A stretch of DNA of 64,000 nt, taken from NCBI RefSeq assembly GCF_007750395.1, contig NZ_CP036281.1, positions 2,937,001 through 3,001,000 of the forward strand. Reading direction: 5' to 3'. The notes under the pieces were generated by a model, which was not told where the DNA came from, made no database searches, and saw nothing but the letters and a program-made list of their open reading frames with translations. The translations under genes and the position numbers were made by a program. Shown here piece by piece: positions 1 through 10,100 of the stretch (position 1 is the stretch's first letter; each line of letters begins with the position of its first letter). The DNA is from Polystyrenella longa. Lineage in GTDB: Bacteria > Planctomycetota > Planctomycetia > Planctomycetales > Planctomycetaceae.

Positions 1-841
1 CCTGATCGCCTGCGGCTCCAATCCATCCGAGAACACTCAGGTTCTCGCCATATTTCTCTCGTAGCATTTCGCGGACAGGATGCCAGTAATCGGCGTTAAC
101 GGCCGAGCGACCTTCCACGGCCTGCGCGGGGCAGGCGACATTGATCGCCGTTGCCAGCAATTCGTCGTTCTCGTCCCAGCAGAAAAGCACTTCCAATCCG
201 TGATCTTCATATCCTTCGATACCCCGAAAGTTCTCAACCGCTCGGTTACCGTACATCTTCGCGGAACCATCGGCATAAAGAACTCGCCGGTTTTGCGCCA
301 CAACGGCGTGCCCCAATCCCCAGGCTACTTTCCCCTTCACGCGTGAGTTCCAGGCTTCGACAATAGCATTGGCAATCTGAGTCGAGGCGAAGTCGACATA
401 TTCCCTGGGATGAGTGATTCCTGTTTCAGGCAATGCATAGCGGCCTTCAATCAATGTTGGTGCAGTATGGGTATGCGTGGCATTCAGAACGATTTTTCTA
501 ACGTCGATCTCTTGAAGTTGCGTAGCGACCTTTTCTCTTACCGCTTCGAGAATCCCCCCTCGGATACAGACCAGATCGCAAGAGACCATGATCGCATAAT
601 CATTCCCCTGTCCTGCCTCGCGCGACTCCAAAACCAATACTGTCGCGAGAATATCGCTTTCCACGGTTGTCGCTATCCGTGTTCGCATCTGTCCAGTCAA
701 GGAGACTGGAAGCTCTGGGGTGATATTCGTCGTCGTCGAACCAATGTATAACTCGGCCGCTTCTGTGCGAGTTGCATTGACCGCGATCAGCAGGAATGGA
801 ACCAGGTAGATAAACAGGATTCGTCTTGGATTGTAATTCAT
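1..841 (-). CDS. Neutral ceramidase-like secreted protein (partial, runs off left edge)
   Basis: The gene reads leftward from an ATG at 841 and stays open to the window edge, so only the first 280 codons are present. Residues 1-29 form a signal peptide (hydrophobic run after NPRR, ending near TEAAE). The mature part starts with YIGSTTTNITPE, the usual opening of the neutral/alkaline non-lysosomal ceramidase N-terminal domain. A histidine-rich segment, ATHTHTAP at 121-128, sits where that family binds zinc. Planctomycetes carry many such secreted proteins and few have been tested, so amide hydrolysis of ceramide is only a family-level guess. It lies 56 bp downstream of the Dabb gene on the same strand. 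Family confidence is good; substrate is unknown. Confidence 0.75.
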   Translation of the reverse strand, partial: MNYNPRRILFIYLVPFLLIAVNATRTEAAELYIGSTTTNITPELPVSLTGQMRTRIATTVESDILATVLVLESREAGQGNDYAIMVSCDLVCIRGGILEAVREKVATQLQEIDVRKIVLNATHTHTAPTLIEGRYALPETGITHPREYVDFASTQIANAIVEAWNSRVKGKVAWGLGHAVVAQNRRVLYADGSAKMYGNRAVENFRGIEGYEDHGLEVLFCWDENDELLATAINVACPAQAVEGRSAVNADYWHPVREMLREKYGENLSVLGWIGAAGDQ

Positions 842-897
842 GTTTTCACTCGGAACGATAAAGATATCAGTTTGAAGCAGCCACGCTCAGTAGACCG

Positions 898-1212
898 TTA
901 ACTAATGGAACGGGACGACATAGACAGAGGTTGAAAGTCGGCTTCTTGAAAGTCATCGACATATTTTAACCAGTATGAGTGAATGAACTCTGTGTGCCGG
1001 GGATGTGCGGAGTACTCGTCGTATTCATTTTGGGAATCGAAATTCATCGTGATCCCATACTGATGCGAGTTTTTCGGACTTACCTGTTGGCGGACGGCGA
1101 AGTCCTGAACTCCCGGAATCGTCGATAATTCAAGGGCGGCATTCAAAAAGATCTCTTCCGTCTGACGGTCGACCGTCGGTTTTAACCGGAATGTTACAGT
1201 GTGTTCGATCAT
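898..1212 (-). CDS. Dabb (stress-responsive A/B barrel) domain protein
   Basis: A 104-residue protein made of one Dabb ferredoxin-like domain. It shows the usual start MIEHTVTFRLKP, a central IPGVQDFAVRQQV strand and the C-terminal HPRHTEFIHSYW helix. Such proteins form dimeric alpha/beta barrels. Members range from plant stress proteins to small bacterial proteins of unknown function, and no catalytic residue can be assigned here. It lies between the DUF202 gene and the ceramidase-like gene, all on the minus strand with gaps of 86 and 56 bp, so co-transcription is possible. Confidence 0.8.
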   Translation of the reverse strand: MIEHTVTFRLKPTVDRQTEEIFLNAALELSTIPGVQDFAVRQQVSPKNSHQYGITMNFDSQNEYDEYSAHPRHTEFIHSYWLKYVDDFQEADFQPLSMSSRSIS

Positions 1213-1298
1213 GTTGATTCCTCAATAAGTGCCAGTTCTATCACATGGAAATTGGGGCTTTCCACAATCACTGTAACTGATTTCCGAGGAGGTGCAAA

Positions 1299-1688
1299 CT
1301 ACCCCGGGTTCACTTCAATGAGATATAAGCCCGCGCAAGCCGTCGCGAATAGAGTCATGCTCAAGATCGCCAGAACCCATTGGGGTATACTGATTGAATG
1401 ACCTTCCTGGAGCTTGTTAATCGCATCGCGATATGCCCAGAACGCCAGTAGAAACATCAAAGCACCCGCAATGACAAAAATGCTTGCTAGCAACCGAACG
1501 AGCCAGAAGGGTTCGGCTTCCGTCATTAACTTGGCGATGGCAAACCCCGTTGCCGTGGAGGCCAACCCCGTCCGAACCCAGGAACTGTAGGTCCGTTGTT
1601 CAGACAAGAATGTTCGATGTATGGCCGCTTCCGTTCGTTCCTCCGCCAATTGATTACGTAGATCTGATGAGGATGGACTTGAGTTCAT
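1299..1688 (-). CDS. DUF202 (YidH-type) small inner-membrane protein
   Basis: A 129-residue membrane protein with three predicted transmembrane helices. The DUF202 hallmark lies near residues 25-45: FLSEQRTYSSWVRTGLAST, matching the family pattern of E-R-T-x-L-A-W-x-R-T. Function of the family is unknown; yeast relatives form part of the VTC complex. It is the first gene of a minus-strand run with the Dabb and ceramidase-like genes. A near-perfect palindrome lies about 73 bp upstream of its start, at 1761-1779. Confidence 0.85.
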   Translation of the reverse strand: MNSSPSSSDLRNQLAEERTEAAIHRTFLSEQRTYSSWVRTGLASTATGFAIAKLMTEAEPFWLVRLLASIFVIAGALMFLLAFWAYRDAINKLQEGHSISIPQWVLAILSMTLFATACAGLYLIEVNPG

Positions 1689-1760
1689 GAAAGGTATTTT
1701 CTGCGAGCGGATGACTTAAGTGCGAATGGATCGTGGGTGAGAAGTGTTTCATCTTACATG

Positions 1761-1779
1761 CTTCCTTAAATTAAGGAAG
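1761..1779. promoter_or_regulatory. 19-bp palindrome upstream of the DUF202 gene
   Basis: CTTCCTTAA and TTAAGGAAG are perfect 9-bp inverted arms around a single base. Such a compact dyad in the 325-bp gap between divergent genes (DUF202 leftward, DUF4166 rightward) looks like a repressor operator. No regulator gene is adjacent. Nothing else was recognised in the 1689-2013 gap. Confidence 0.35.
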
Positions 1780-2013
1780 GTGGGGCCCTTCTAGACATTA
1801 TCCGGACGGGATCGGTTTCGCAATTAATAATACAGAGGTCATCACACTTCGATCGGTGTTCTTTACATTACTTGGAGGAAAATGAGTTAATGATGCTCAG
1901 CTAGTGCGGTTTGAAAAGGAGAAGAGACCCCTGCCCTGTTTGATCGGAGGGGGCGAAATTATTAACTTACCCACGGCGAGTCGAAACCGTCGCCTGAAAC
2001 CGGAGAGAAACTG

Positions 2014-2691
2014 ATGACGTCTATATATCAACAGGTTCTGGGAGCCGACTTTGAAAAGCTGCATCCCAAAATGCAGGAAAGATTCGGCTTCAACAGTGTC
2101 GACCGCATTGCCTCCATTGGTTCAGGTGTGATGGAAGAGATCTGGAGGGGACCTTTTTATACATTACCCTTTTTGTACGTAGGAGCCTGGCGAAGCATCA
2201 TGTTTCCCGAGTGTGGAAAGAATATTCCTTTTACCATTGAGAATTATGCGTATCGCGACCAATCAGGGAGAGATACATTAAGCTGGATTCGGCGGTTCGA
2301 TGTCGGACCCATCCGCCATTTCGATGAATACATGATTTACAGTGAATCGCGAAAAGGAATCGTCGTCTATCTGGGCACGCATCAACACTTGAAGGCAACA
2401 CTCGATCTGTATGTGGACGATCGGGGGGGACTGAGAATGCGATCAGGAACGCAACGGCTATTCTGGGGGAATCTCGCGTTCTCGTATCCGATGTCACTTT
2501 CCGGTAATGCTGACGTGCGCGAGTGGTACGACGACGAGGCTGATAAGTATCGTGTCGAAGTTGAAGTTACGAACCCGACCTGGGGTAAGCTGTTCGGTTA
2601 TCATGGTTCCTTCAATGTCACCTGGAAGGATGTAAGCGATCAGAAAGTTCCTGAACATATTCTCCCGCAACGGGAAGAACGACGGGAATAG
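2014..2691 (+). CDS. DUF4166 domain protein
   Basis: A 225-residue soluble protein without a signal peptide. The body matches DUF4166: an N-terminal YQQVLGADFEKLHPKMQERF segment, then SGVMEEIWRGP, and a C-terminal TWGKLFGYHGSFNVTW strand. In other bacteria this domain is often fused behind an epimerase or saccharopine-dehydrogenase-like oxidoreductase; here it stands alone. No enzymatic function is established. The start is supported by GGAGAG ten bases upstream. It ends 23 bp from the end of the convergent gene at 2715-3557. Confidence 0.75.
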   Translation: MTSIYQQVLGADFEKLHPKMQERFGFNSVDRIASIGSGVMEEIWRGPFYTLPFLYVGAWRSIMFPECGKNIPFTIENYAYRDQSGRDTLSWIRRFDVGPIRHFDEYMIYSESRKGIVVYLGTHQHLKATLDLYVDDRGGLRMRSGTQRLFWGNLAFSYPMSLSGNADVREWYDDEADKYRVEVEVTNPTWGKLFGYHGSFNVTWKDVSDQKVPEHILPQREERRE

Positions 2692-2714
2692 GAGAAAGAA
2701 TTGAAAGTGCGGTA

Positions 2715-3557
2715 TCATTGTTTATTCAAGAGTAAGTCTAAAACCCAACAACCGCGAACATGAGGATCTGTTTGAATGCAGTGTTCAAGTATCTCTTCGT
2801 CAACACAGCCCGCTTTTTCGAGATCTACGGCTAGCTGGGGCATCATTTCAAATGATTGATTGTTAAAGATGTCGCTGGCTAACTGGAGAATGGCACCATC
2901 ATTCCAGCTCAACCAATCGTGGTGGATCTTGCTGGCATCCGGAAGATTACCAAAAATATCGATGAGTATTTTGGTCAATCTCGTAGCAGATGTTTCACGT
3001 GCCTGAGTGTGAGGATCTTTAGATTCGACATCATTTCCTCCGTGAGCCCCGTCGTAGTAGGCGTCTTCATCAAACGCGATTATGGTCGCCGAAGCGCGAA
3101 TCGCCAGTTCTGTATTGCTCGGTATATTCAGAAATGTGGAAAGCACTAAGTCGGATATGTCGCCGCCCAGTATGACGGCCATATTGTCGAAAGTGAGATC
3201 CTCATTAGGCGACGGGGCAGTCGCTGACAAATCGTCGAAGTGGGATGAAAATAACTCTAACATCTCTACAACACCACTCCGCTTGCTCTCCAAAAAGAAT
3301 CCCGTTGCTATTTCTTCTGCGGTATCAATTCCGGAATCCACGGTCTGCCAAAAATCTTTTGAAACCGGTTCCAAAAAAGAACTACCAGTGTTAATGACTT
3401 TCGCCACTCGGTCTCGAAGTTCGGGAGTAATTATAGACATCACATAGCGGCAACATGCGATAAGAAAGAGATGTTTCTTTCGGTTGTCTTTTAGTTTATG
3501 CACAACAATACTTAGACGAATATCTTCGCGGATTCTCATCCAATCTGGCTCTGGCAT
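2715..3557 (-). CDS. Planctomycete-type conserved protein with C-terminal HVRGCW motif
   Basis: A 280-residue cytosolic protein. Two motifs recall a lineage-expanded family common in Gemmata relatives and some myxobacteria: an N-terminal KKHLFLIACCRYV segment at about residues 28-40, compared with the family's RKLRLFACACCR, and a C-terminal end with EKAGC, ILEHC and HVRGCWVLDLLL. The family has no established function. The middle is acidic, without recognisable catalytic motifs. It starts 33 bp after the sulfatase stop on the same strand and may share its transcript. Family membership rests on remembered motif similarity. Confidence 0.65.
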   Translation of the reverse strand: MPEPDWMRIREDIRLSIVVHKLKDNRKKHLFLIACCRYVMSIITPELRDRVAKVINTGSSFLEPVSKDFWQTVDSGIDTAEEIATGFFLESKRSGVVEMLELFSSHFDDLSATAPSPNEDLTFDNMAVILGGDISDLVLSTFLNIPSNTELAIRASATIIAFDEDAYYDGAHGGNDVESKDPHTQARETSATRLTKILIDIFGNLPDASKIHHDWLSWNDGAILQLASDIFNNQSFEMMPQLAVDLEKAGCVDEEILEHCIQTDPHVRGCWVLDLLLNKQ

Positions 3558-3590
3558 TATTAGGCTCTTTCGCCGCTCTGGAACTGATTG

Positions 3591-4994
3591 TCACTTCACC
3601 CAGATCGCTTTCCCGCGATACACCGTTCCGATTTCATACCGGTCATCGGGGACCATCTCTTGCTCCATTACTTTTATCATACGGGTGACAATGTCGGGGT
3701 GGTTCTGGGCGATATTTTGTGCTTCACCAATGTCCTTTTTCAGGTCATAAAGCTCAAGGTAACCGCTTTGGTAATTGCGGATCCCTTTCCAATTACCCAG
3801 TCGGACGGCTTGTGAGTACTGTGCACCGCGGGTATGGCCATAGTCCCAATAGAGAGGTGTCGTTCTCTCGGGAAGTTGGTTCCCCTGCAGGGCGGGCATA
3901 ATGTCGATGCCATCAGGTTTGAGTGAATCGGGAATGGATGCGTTGGCGAGGTTGGCGAACGTGGGGAGCATGTCCTGAAATGAGATTACCTCCTCACTGA
4001 TGGTTCCCTTTTTAATGTGACCCGGCCATCTGGCGATAAGCGGGACACGAATCCCTCCCTCGGTTAAATCACGTTTGAAACCACGGAGTGGTTCGCTGGT
4101 GTTGAGACGCTCGGGGACGATATTGTTTCCACCGTTGTCACTCGTAAAAATAATTAAGGTCTCTTCACGCAGGCCGAGTTCGTCGATCAGTTTCATGATT
4201 CGTCCGACATCGCGGTCGAGCCGATGAATCATGGCCGCGTACTTTTTTGATTTGGTTTCCCAATCTTTGTCGGTATAAGGATCAGTAGAGGGAACCGTAA
4301 GCCCATCCGGGTCTTCCTGTTTCGAAGCGAAGTGTGGCAGAGTGTATGCGGCGTAGAAGAAGAATGGTTGGTCGGCAGATTCTCGAATGAATTTCAGGGA
4401 ACGTTCTGTGAGCAGGTCATGACTGTAGTTCTCGCGAGAGGTGGTATTTCCTGTTAGATCGAGACGCCCTTCGTTGTCGTCAAGGTACTCCGTGTAGTAG
4501 TAATGCGCGTGGTCCTGATTCAGGTATCCGAACCACATGTCGAAACCCTGGTTAGTGGCACGCCCATCAGTCCCGGCGTCTCCGAGCGACCATTTTCCAA
4601 CTCCACCGCATCGATAGCCTTGGTCTTTGAGGATCTCCGCGACGGTGATGTCCTCTTCCGTCAGATAAGTGGAATAATGGGGCACGTTGTCTCGCGCAGG
4701 AGTGTGTCCATTGTGGAGGCCGGTCATCAGCACGCTGCGGGAAGGAGTACAAACGGGTCCGCCGGCGTAGGCTTGCGTGAATTTCATCCCCTGCTGGGCA
4801 AGCCGATCAATATAGTGAGTCTGTATCAACTTCTGGCCATAGCATCCGAGGTCACCATACCCCATGTCATCCGCCATAATGAAGATGATGTTAGGAGGGC
4901 GGTCTGACGCCTGCACCGCGAGCGAGGGTGCACAAATCAGGGAGACCCAGAAGGACAGGAGCATCAACAAGTTATTCGAAATAATTTGACGCAT
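3591..4994 (-). CDS. Secreted arylsulfatase-type sulfatase
   Basis: A 467-residue protein with a signal peptide (about residues 1-30). Metal-binding aspartates are in FIMADDMGYGD (D42, D43). The formylglycine signature is C82-T-P-S-R86, so Cys82 should be converted to formylglycine by a sulfatase-maturating enzyme encoded elsewhere. Further family blocks are VGKWSLG, the FTSDNGG metal site near residue 285 and RVPLIARWPG. The length is typical for a group S1 sulfatase. It probably removes sulfate from polysaccharides in the periplasm; the substrate cannot be read from sequence. It is followed at 33 bp by the HVRGCW-family gene. Confidence 0.9.
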   Translation of the reverse strand: MRQIISNNLLMLLSFWVSLICAPSLAVQASDRPPNIIFIMADDMGYGDLGCYGQKLIQTHYIDRLAQQGMKFTQAYAGGPVCTPSRSVLMTGLHNGHTPARDNVPHYSTYLTEEDITVAEILKDQGYRCGGVGKWSLGDAGTDGRATNQGFDMWFGYLNQDHAHYYYTEYLDDNEGRLDLTGNTTSRENYSHDLLTERSLKFIRESADQPFFFYAAYTLPHFASKQEDPDGLTVPSTDPYTDKDWETKSKKYAAMIHRLDRDVGRIMKLIDELGLREETLIIFTSDNGGNNIVPERLNTSEPLRGFKRDLTEGGIRVPLIARWPGHIKKGTISEEVISFQDMLPTFANLANASIPDSLKPDGIDIMPALQGNQLPERTTPLYWDYGHTRGAQYSQAVRLGNWKGIRNYQSGYLELYDLKKDIGEAQNIAQNHPDIVTRMIKVMEQEMVPDDRYEIGTVYRGKAIWVK

Positions 4995-5742
4995 GTTTGA
5001 TGGGGGGACTTTGAAAGAGAGTCTGAATTGGGAGAGAAGATCTTATTAGAGTCGTCCCGGAAATCAGAAGCAACCAGTGTCCAGAAGGGACAAAGTGTAA
5101 AATATCGTTTCTCTCAAATTATTATTATGAGTATTCAGGAGACCAGAATTGTTCTAAAGCCAGTAAATGCAAATCAATTGTAACTCTGTTGTTGAAACTG
5201 TCTTAATAGTCAGAATGAAGGCTTATATCTGCTTTTTTGATTCAGTACAGCAATTGATACGGAGCCCAACAAATGATGATTAGATTAAATACAAGACGAA
5301 CAAGTCCAGTTTAGGTTTGTTAAGAAATTACACCATCTGGTGGTAATACACTTAACCTCGTCATCGCGAGAGACTAGAATTTTGACAGAGTTAAGAGGGT
5401 GGCAACGTCTGACTGAGTACCTGATGTATAGTTTTGACCAGACGTTCAAATAGGCGGCAATCGAAAGAATTGTTATCCATTACTTGGAAAACTCACCCTG
5501 TATCGTATTGTCAAATAGTTTGTTGTACCGCATCTGGCGTGATTCAGGCACTTTTGACTCGGCGATACCGAACCGAATCCAACTTGGAATTGTCGGTTCA
5601 CTATATTTTCGTTTGAACCGAGCATCGCTTAATCGAAATGTTGTTAATCGACATTTTGATCGTGGCTTCGGTTTTGGAACGACCCATCGCCTGACGTAGA
5701 TGAGCACTTTAACTGCACAACAATTATAGATTGATAGTTAGC
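4995..5742. other. 748-bp gap between divergent sulfatase and RND genes
   Basis: No convincing gene was seen: the reading frames here are short, overlap on both strands and lack family motifs. A loose dyad (ATTACACCA, TCT, GGTGGTAAT) lies near 5327-5347. Three GAACCGA/TCGGTTC heptamers at 5570-5621 are listed separately. Confidence 0.5.
5570..5621. promoter_or_regulatory. Triple GAACCGA heptamer array upstream of the RND operon
   Basis: GAACCGA occurs at 5570-5576, its exact reverse complement TCGGTTC at 5593-5599 and GAACCGA again at 5615-5621. Start-to-start spacing is 23 and 22 bp, about two DNA turns. A nested TCCAA/TTGGA dyad lies between the first pair. The AT-rich stretch between the second and third contains a -10-like TATATT. 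This arrangement fits an operator-promoter about 120 bp upstream of the efflux genes, but no regulator gene is linked. Confidence 0.3.
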
Positions 5743-7182
5743 ATGCTAATGGAGAAGCGAGTTTTGCGAACCCTGATTCCTGGGATTCTGATACTGTCTG
5801 TGACGATGTTGGCACTCTCTGGATGCGCGGATGTCGAGAGTTCTGTGAAGCCACAGATGAAGTCGAAAGTAATTGTCGCGCAGCCTCTCGTTATCCCGCT
5901 TGTAGAGTGGGATGAGTATACAGGCCGACTCGATGCGATTGACTCCGTGGAGATTCGAGCCCGAGTTTCTGGTTATCTGGAATCAACTCACTTTGACGAA
6001 GGTCAAACTGTCCAGAAAGGAGACCTGCTGGCCATCATTGATCCGCGCCCCTTCAAAGCGGCCTTCAACACTGCCAAAGCGGAGCTTCAGGAAGCGACGG
6101 CTCGAGTCGAGCAGGCCAAGTCGGCCCGCAAGCAGGCCGAAGCCAGACTGGTTGAGTTGCAGGCTCAACAGAAACTGGCCGGTCAGCGGATGGAACGAGG
6201 TAAGCAACTTTCAAAACAACGGGCTATTTCTCAGGAAGAACTCGACGTCATCGAGAGTGAGCAGTCGCAAGCGGCCGCGGCGTCAGAAGCCGCCGTTGCT
6301 CAGGTCGAAGCCGCCGGAGCTGCGATTGCGACGGCTTCTGCTGAAATTGAAACGTCCAAAGCGAAAGTTGAAACCGCCGCGATTGATTTGCAATACACCC
6401 AGGTCCGCGCTCCAATCACGGGACGCATTAGTCGTCGATATGTGACGGAAGGCAATCTGATCAGTGGTGGCTCCAGCGAATCGACATTGTTGACTTCGAT
6501 TGTCTCGCTGTCGCCCATCCATGTCTACTTCGATGCGAACGAGCAAGAGTTCCTGAAGTACATGCGGTTGGCTCAGGATGGAAAACGAGCCAGCTCGCGT
6601 CAGGTGAAAAACCCTGTTTTTGTTGCATTGATCGACGAAGAAGGTTACCCACACGAAGGTCATATGGACTTTGTTGATAACCGGCTCGATCCGAATACGG
6701 GAACCATGCGGGGACGGGCCATTCTTGCAAATGAGGATGGGTTGTTAACCCCCGGTCTCTTTGTGAAAGTCCGCCTTCCCGGAAGTGGTCGTTACGATGC
6801 GATTCTGGTTCCGGATGAGAGTATCAACAGTGATCAGTCCGAAAAGTATCTCTACGTTGTTGACGACGAAAACAAAGTTGTACGTAAGGATGTCGAACTG
6901 GGGCCAATTTCGCATGGAATGAGAATTATCCGTAAGGGATTGGAGGGCTCCGAAAAAGTGGTAACGAAAGGCGTTCAACGTATCTTTCCGGGTGCGGAAG
7001 TCGAATCAGAGCTAGGTACGCTCGTCGCTGAAGAGAGTCCCCTGCCTGACGAATACACGCCGGTACCACGCGAGCAATGGTTGTCGATTGCGCATTCTAC
7101 TATTCCGGAAGGGATTGATCAGAATTCCAAGCCGTACCAGTTTCCCCAGTCTGAGGGAACTCAGGCCCCTCAACAGAAATAG
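5743..7182 (+). CDS. RND efflux periplasmic adaptor (membrane fusion) lipoprotein
   Basis: About 479 residues. The N-terminus is a lipoprotein signal with lipobox LSGC (Cys28), so the mature protein is probably anchored by lipid. The HlyD/AcrA order is clear: a first lipoyl half (RVSGYLESTHFDEGQTVQKG), a long alpha-helical hairpin rich in A, E, Q and K (about residues 100-210), a second lipoyl half (IDLQYTQVRAPITGRISR), then beta-barrel and membrane-proximal domains. It bridges the downstream pump to an outer-membrane TolC-type channel not found in this window. The next gene starts 9 bp later. ATG 5743 was chosen over an in-frame TTG at 5731; 5749 is also possible. Confidence 0.93.
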   Translation: MLMEKRVLRTLIPGILILSVTMLALSGCADVESSVKPQMKSKVIVAQPLVIPLVEWDEYTGRLDAIDSVEIRARVSGYLESTHFDEGQTVQKGDLLAIIDPRPFKAAFNTAKAELQEATARVEQAKSARKQAEARLVELQAQQKLAGQRMERGKQLSKQRAISQEELDVIESEQSQAAAASEAAVAQVEAAGAAIATASAEIETSKAKVETAAIDLQYTQVRAPITGRISRRYVTEGNLISGGSSESTLLTSIVSLSPIHVYFDANEQEFLKYMRLAQDGKRASSRQVKNPVFVALIDEEGYPHEGHMDFVDNRLDPNTGTMRGRAILANEDGLLTPGLFVKVRLPGSGRYDAILVPDESINSDQSEKYLYVVDDENKVVRKDVELGPISHGMRIIRKGLEGSEKVVTKGVQRIFPGAEVESELGTLVAEESPLPDEYTPVPREQWLSIAHSTIPEGIDQNSKPYQFPQSEGTQAPQQK

Positions 7183-7191
7183 TCATCCGTA

Positions 7192-10100
7192 ATGAAGTTT
7201 CCGCATTTTTTCATTGATCGTCCGATCTTTGCCACGGTTCTCTCGACTCTGATTGTTCTGGTCGGGGGGATCGCCTATTTCCAACTTCCCGTCGGTCAGT
7301 ATCCCGAAGTCGCTTTGCCGACAGTCACGGTGCGTGCCAGTTATCCGGGAGCGACAGCCGAAACGATTTCCAAAACAGTGGCAACACCATTGGAACAGGA
7401 AATCAACGGCGTCGAGAACATGCTTTATCTCGACTCGCAGGGAACGGCGGACGGAAGCCTGACGATTACAGCGACCTTTGCGTTGGGTACAGACGTGGAT
7501 CAGGCTCAGGTGCTCGTTCAGAACCGGGTCGCAGTTGCCCTGCCCCGTTTGCCAGACGTTGTTCGGCAGATTGGTGTCACGACGCGGAAAAGTTCTCCCG
7601 ACCTGATGCTGGTGATCCACCTGTTTTCTCCCGATGACTCACGTGATCAACTCTATATTGGAAACTACGCTTACCTGCAGATCAAAGACATTCTTGCCCG
7701 GCAAGATGGTGTTGGAGATATCGTTGTCTTTGGCGGTACAGAGTACAGTATGCGAATCTGGCTCGACGTCGATCGGCTCGCCGCTCTGGATATGACACCG
7801 GGCGATGCTGTCGAGGCGATGCGTAGTCAGAACGTCCAAGTTGCAGCGGGGATTATCGGCCAACAACCGCTGGAAGAACCCAAAGGGGGATTCCAGGTAA
7901 ACGTCAATACGTTGGGACGTCTACAGTCTGCAGAAGAGTTTGGCGAAATCATTCTCAAGTCAGGTGAGAATGGGCGAATCGTCCGTCTCGCAGACGTTGC
8001 CCGAATCGAGCTAGGGGCAGTTGATTACTCGGTTCGTAGTTATCTTCAAGACAAAAATGCCGTTGCGCTCGCCATGTTTCAGCGACCGGGTTCGAACGCC
8101 ATCGAAACCACCGATAAAATTCTCGAAGCCATGAAGGAACTCCGGAAATCATTTCCTCCCGGACTCGAATACAATGTGATCTATAACCCGACCGCCTTCG
8201 TCGAACAATCTATTGAAGAAGTATTCACCACACTCTGGCAGGCAGGGTTGCTTGTCGTGTTAACCGTTTTCGTGTTTCTCCAGAACTGGCGATCCACCAT
8301 CGTTCCGGTGATTGCGATCCCGATTTCGCTTATTGGAACCTTCGCCGTAATGCAGGGAATCGGATTCAGCCTGAATAACCTTTCCCTGTTCGGTCTCGTG
8401 CTGGCAATCGGGATTGTGGTGGACGATGCTATTGTGGTGGTCGAGAACGTCGAACGTCTCATATCGGAAGGCTTGGAACCCAGAGAAGCGACCCGCAAGG
8501 CGATGGACGAAGTCGGCACCGCCCTCATCGCAACCACATTGGTGTTGATTGCGGTATTCGTTCCGACTGCTTTTATCGCGGGAATCAGTGGTCAATTCTA
8601 TCGACAGTTTGCGATCACCATCGCGGTTTCGACGGCGATTTCCACCTTCGTCTCGCTGACGTTGACTCCGGCCATGTGTGCCCTGCTCTTACGTCCTCAA
8701 GGGGCGAAAAAGAATTGGTTCGGACGCATGATCGAGTTGGTTCTGGGATGGCCATTCCGCATCTTTAACAGAGTTTTTGATGTGTCGAGCGTGCTTTACT
8801 CGCGTATCGTCGGACGGGTGATCCGGATGGGGGCAATCATGTTGCTCATCTACGGAGGACTTCTCGGTTTAACTTACTACGGGTTTACTCTGGTCCCCGG
8901 CGGGTTTATCCCCGCACAGGACCAGGGATATCTGATCGTCGCTATTCAGACACCTCCCGGTGCCAGTCTTGACCGTACTGATGCGGTGACAAGAAAGGTC
9001 GTCGATATGGCTCTGGAAATTGATGGTGTCGAGAATGCAGTATCGTTTGTCGGGTTCTCAGGAGCGACCCGAGCCAACAGTTCGAATGCAGCCGCCATTT
9101 TCCCCGTATTGAAAGATGCTAAAGAGCGAGCGAAGCGGGGCCGATCATTGGACGTTATTCTGAATGAGCTTCGGCAGAAGGTTTCCGCGATTGATGATTC
9201 GCTCGTATTCGTGATTCAGCCTCCTCCTGTTCGCGGTATTGGAACAGGAGGTGGTTTCAAGATGCAGGTGCAGGACCGGTCCGGTGCCGGCTTAGTTGCC
9301 CTGCAGGAAGTGACCAATAATCTAGTCGACGCAGCTCGAAAAGAGCCGGGGCTGGTGCAGGTCTTCTCGAATTTCAATATTGGAACTCCGCAGATCTATG
9401 CCGACGTCGATCGCACTAAAGTGCGTATGCTGGACGTTCCTATGAACAACGTCTTCGAAGCTCTTCAGATCTATCTGGGTTCTGCCTATGTGAACGACTT
9501 TAACTTTCTCGGACGTACTTACCGCGTGACGGCTCAAGCCGATGCGCAGTACCGCGACGAAGAAAGTGACATTATGAGGTTGCGAACGCGTAGTAATAAC
9601 GGATCCATCGTTCCACTTGGTTCGATGGTCACTATGCGGACCACGACCGCTCCAGATCGTGTGGTGCGATACAATCTGTTCCCCGCGGCCGACGTGAATG
9701 GGGACACCGTACCTGGCTTCAGTAGCGGTCAATCAATCCAGACAATGGAGCGACTGGCGGAAGAAGTTCTGCCTCGTGGTTTCGGTTACGAATGGACCGA
9801 CATCGCCTTTCAGCAGAAGGAAGCGGGGAATACGGCGATCTATATCTTCCCGCTCTGTGTGTTCTTCGTATTCCTGGCTCTGGCCGCTCAATACGAAAGT
9901 TGGCTGTTACCACTGGCCGTGATTCTGATTGTGCCGATGTGTCTGTTGTGTGCGATCTTCGGAGTCTGGTTTAGAGGAATGGATAATAACATTTTGACCC
10001 AGATTGGATTGGTCGTGCTCGTCGGTCTTGCCTGTAAAAACGCGATTTTAATCGTGGAATTTGCCAAAGCCGAAGAAGATGCTGGCAAAGACCGATTTCA

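Noticed and set aside
5434-5699. Overlapping short frames before the RND operon
   Set aside because: They contradict each other on both strands and cover the heptamer array; no motifs.
8181-8537. Leftward open frame inside the RND pump gene
   Set aside because: It is antisense to a strongly conserved pump gene and has no domain of its own.
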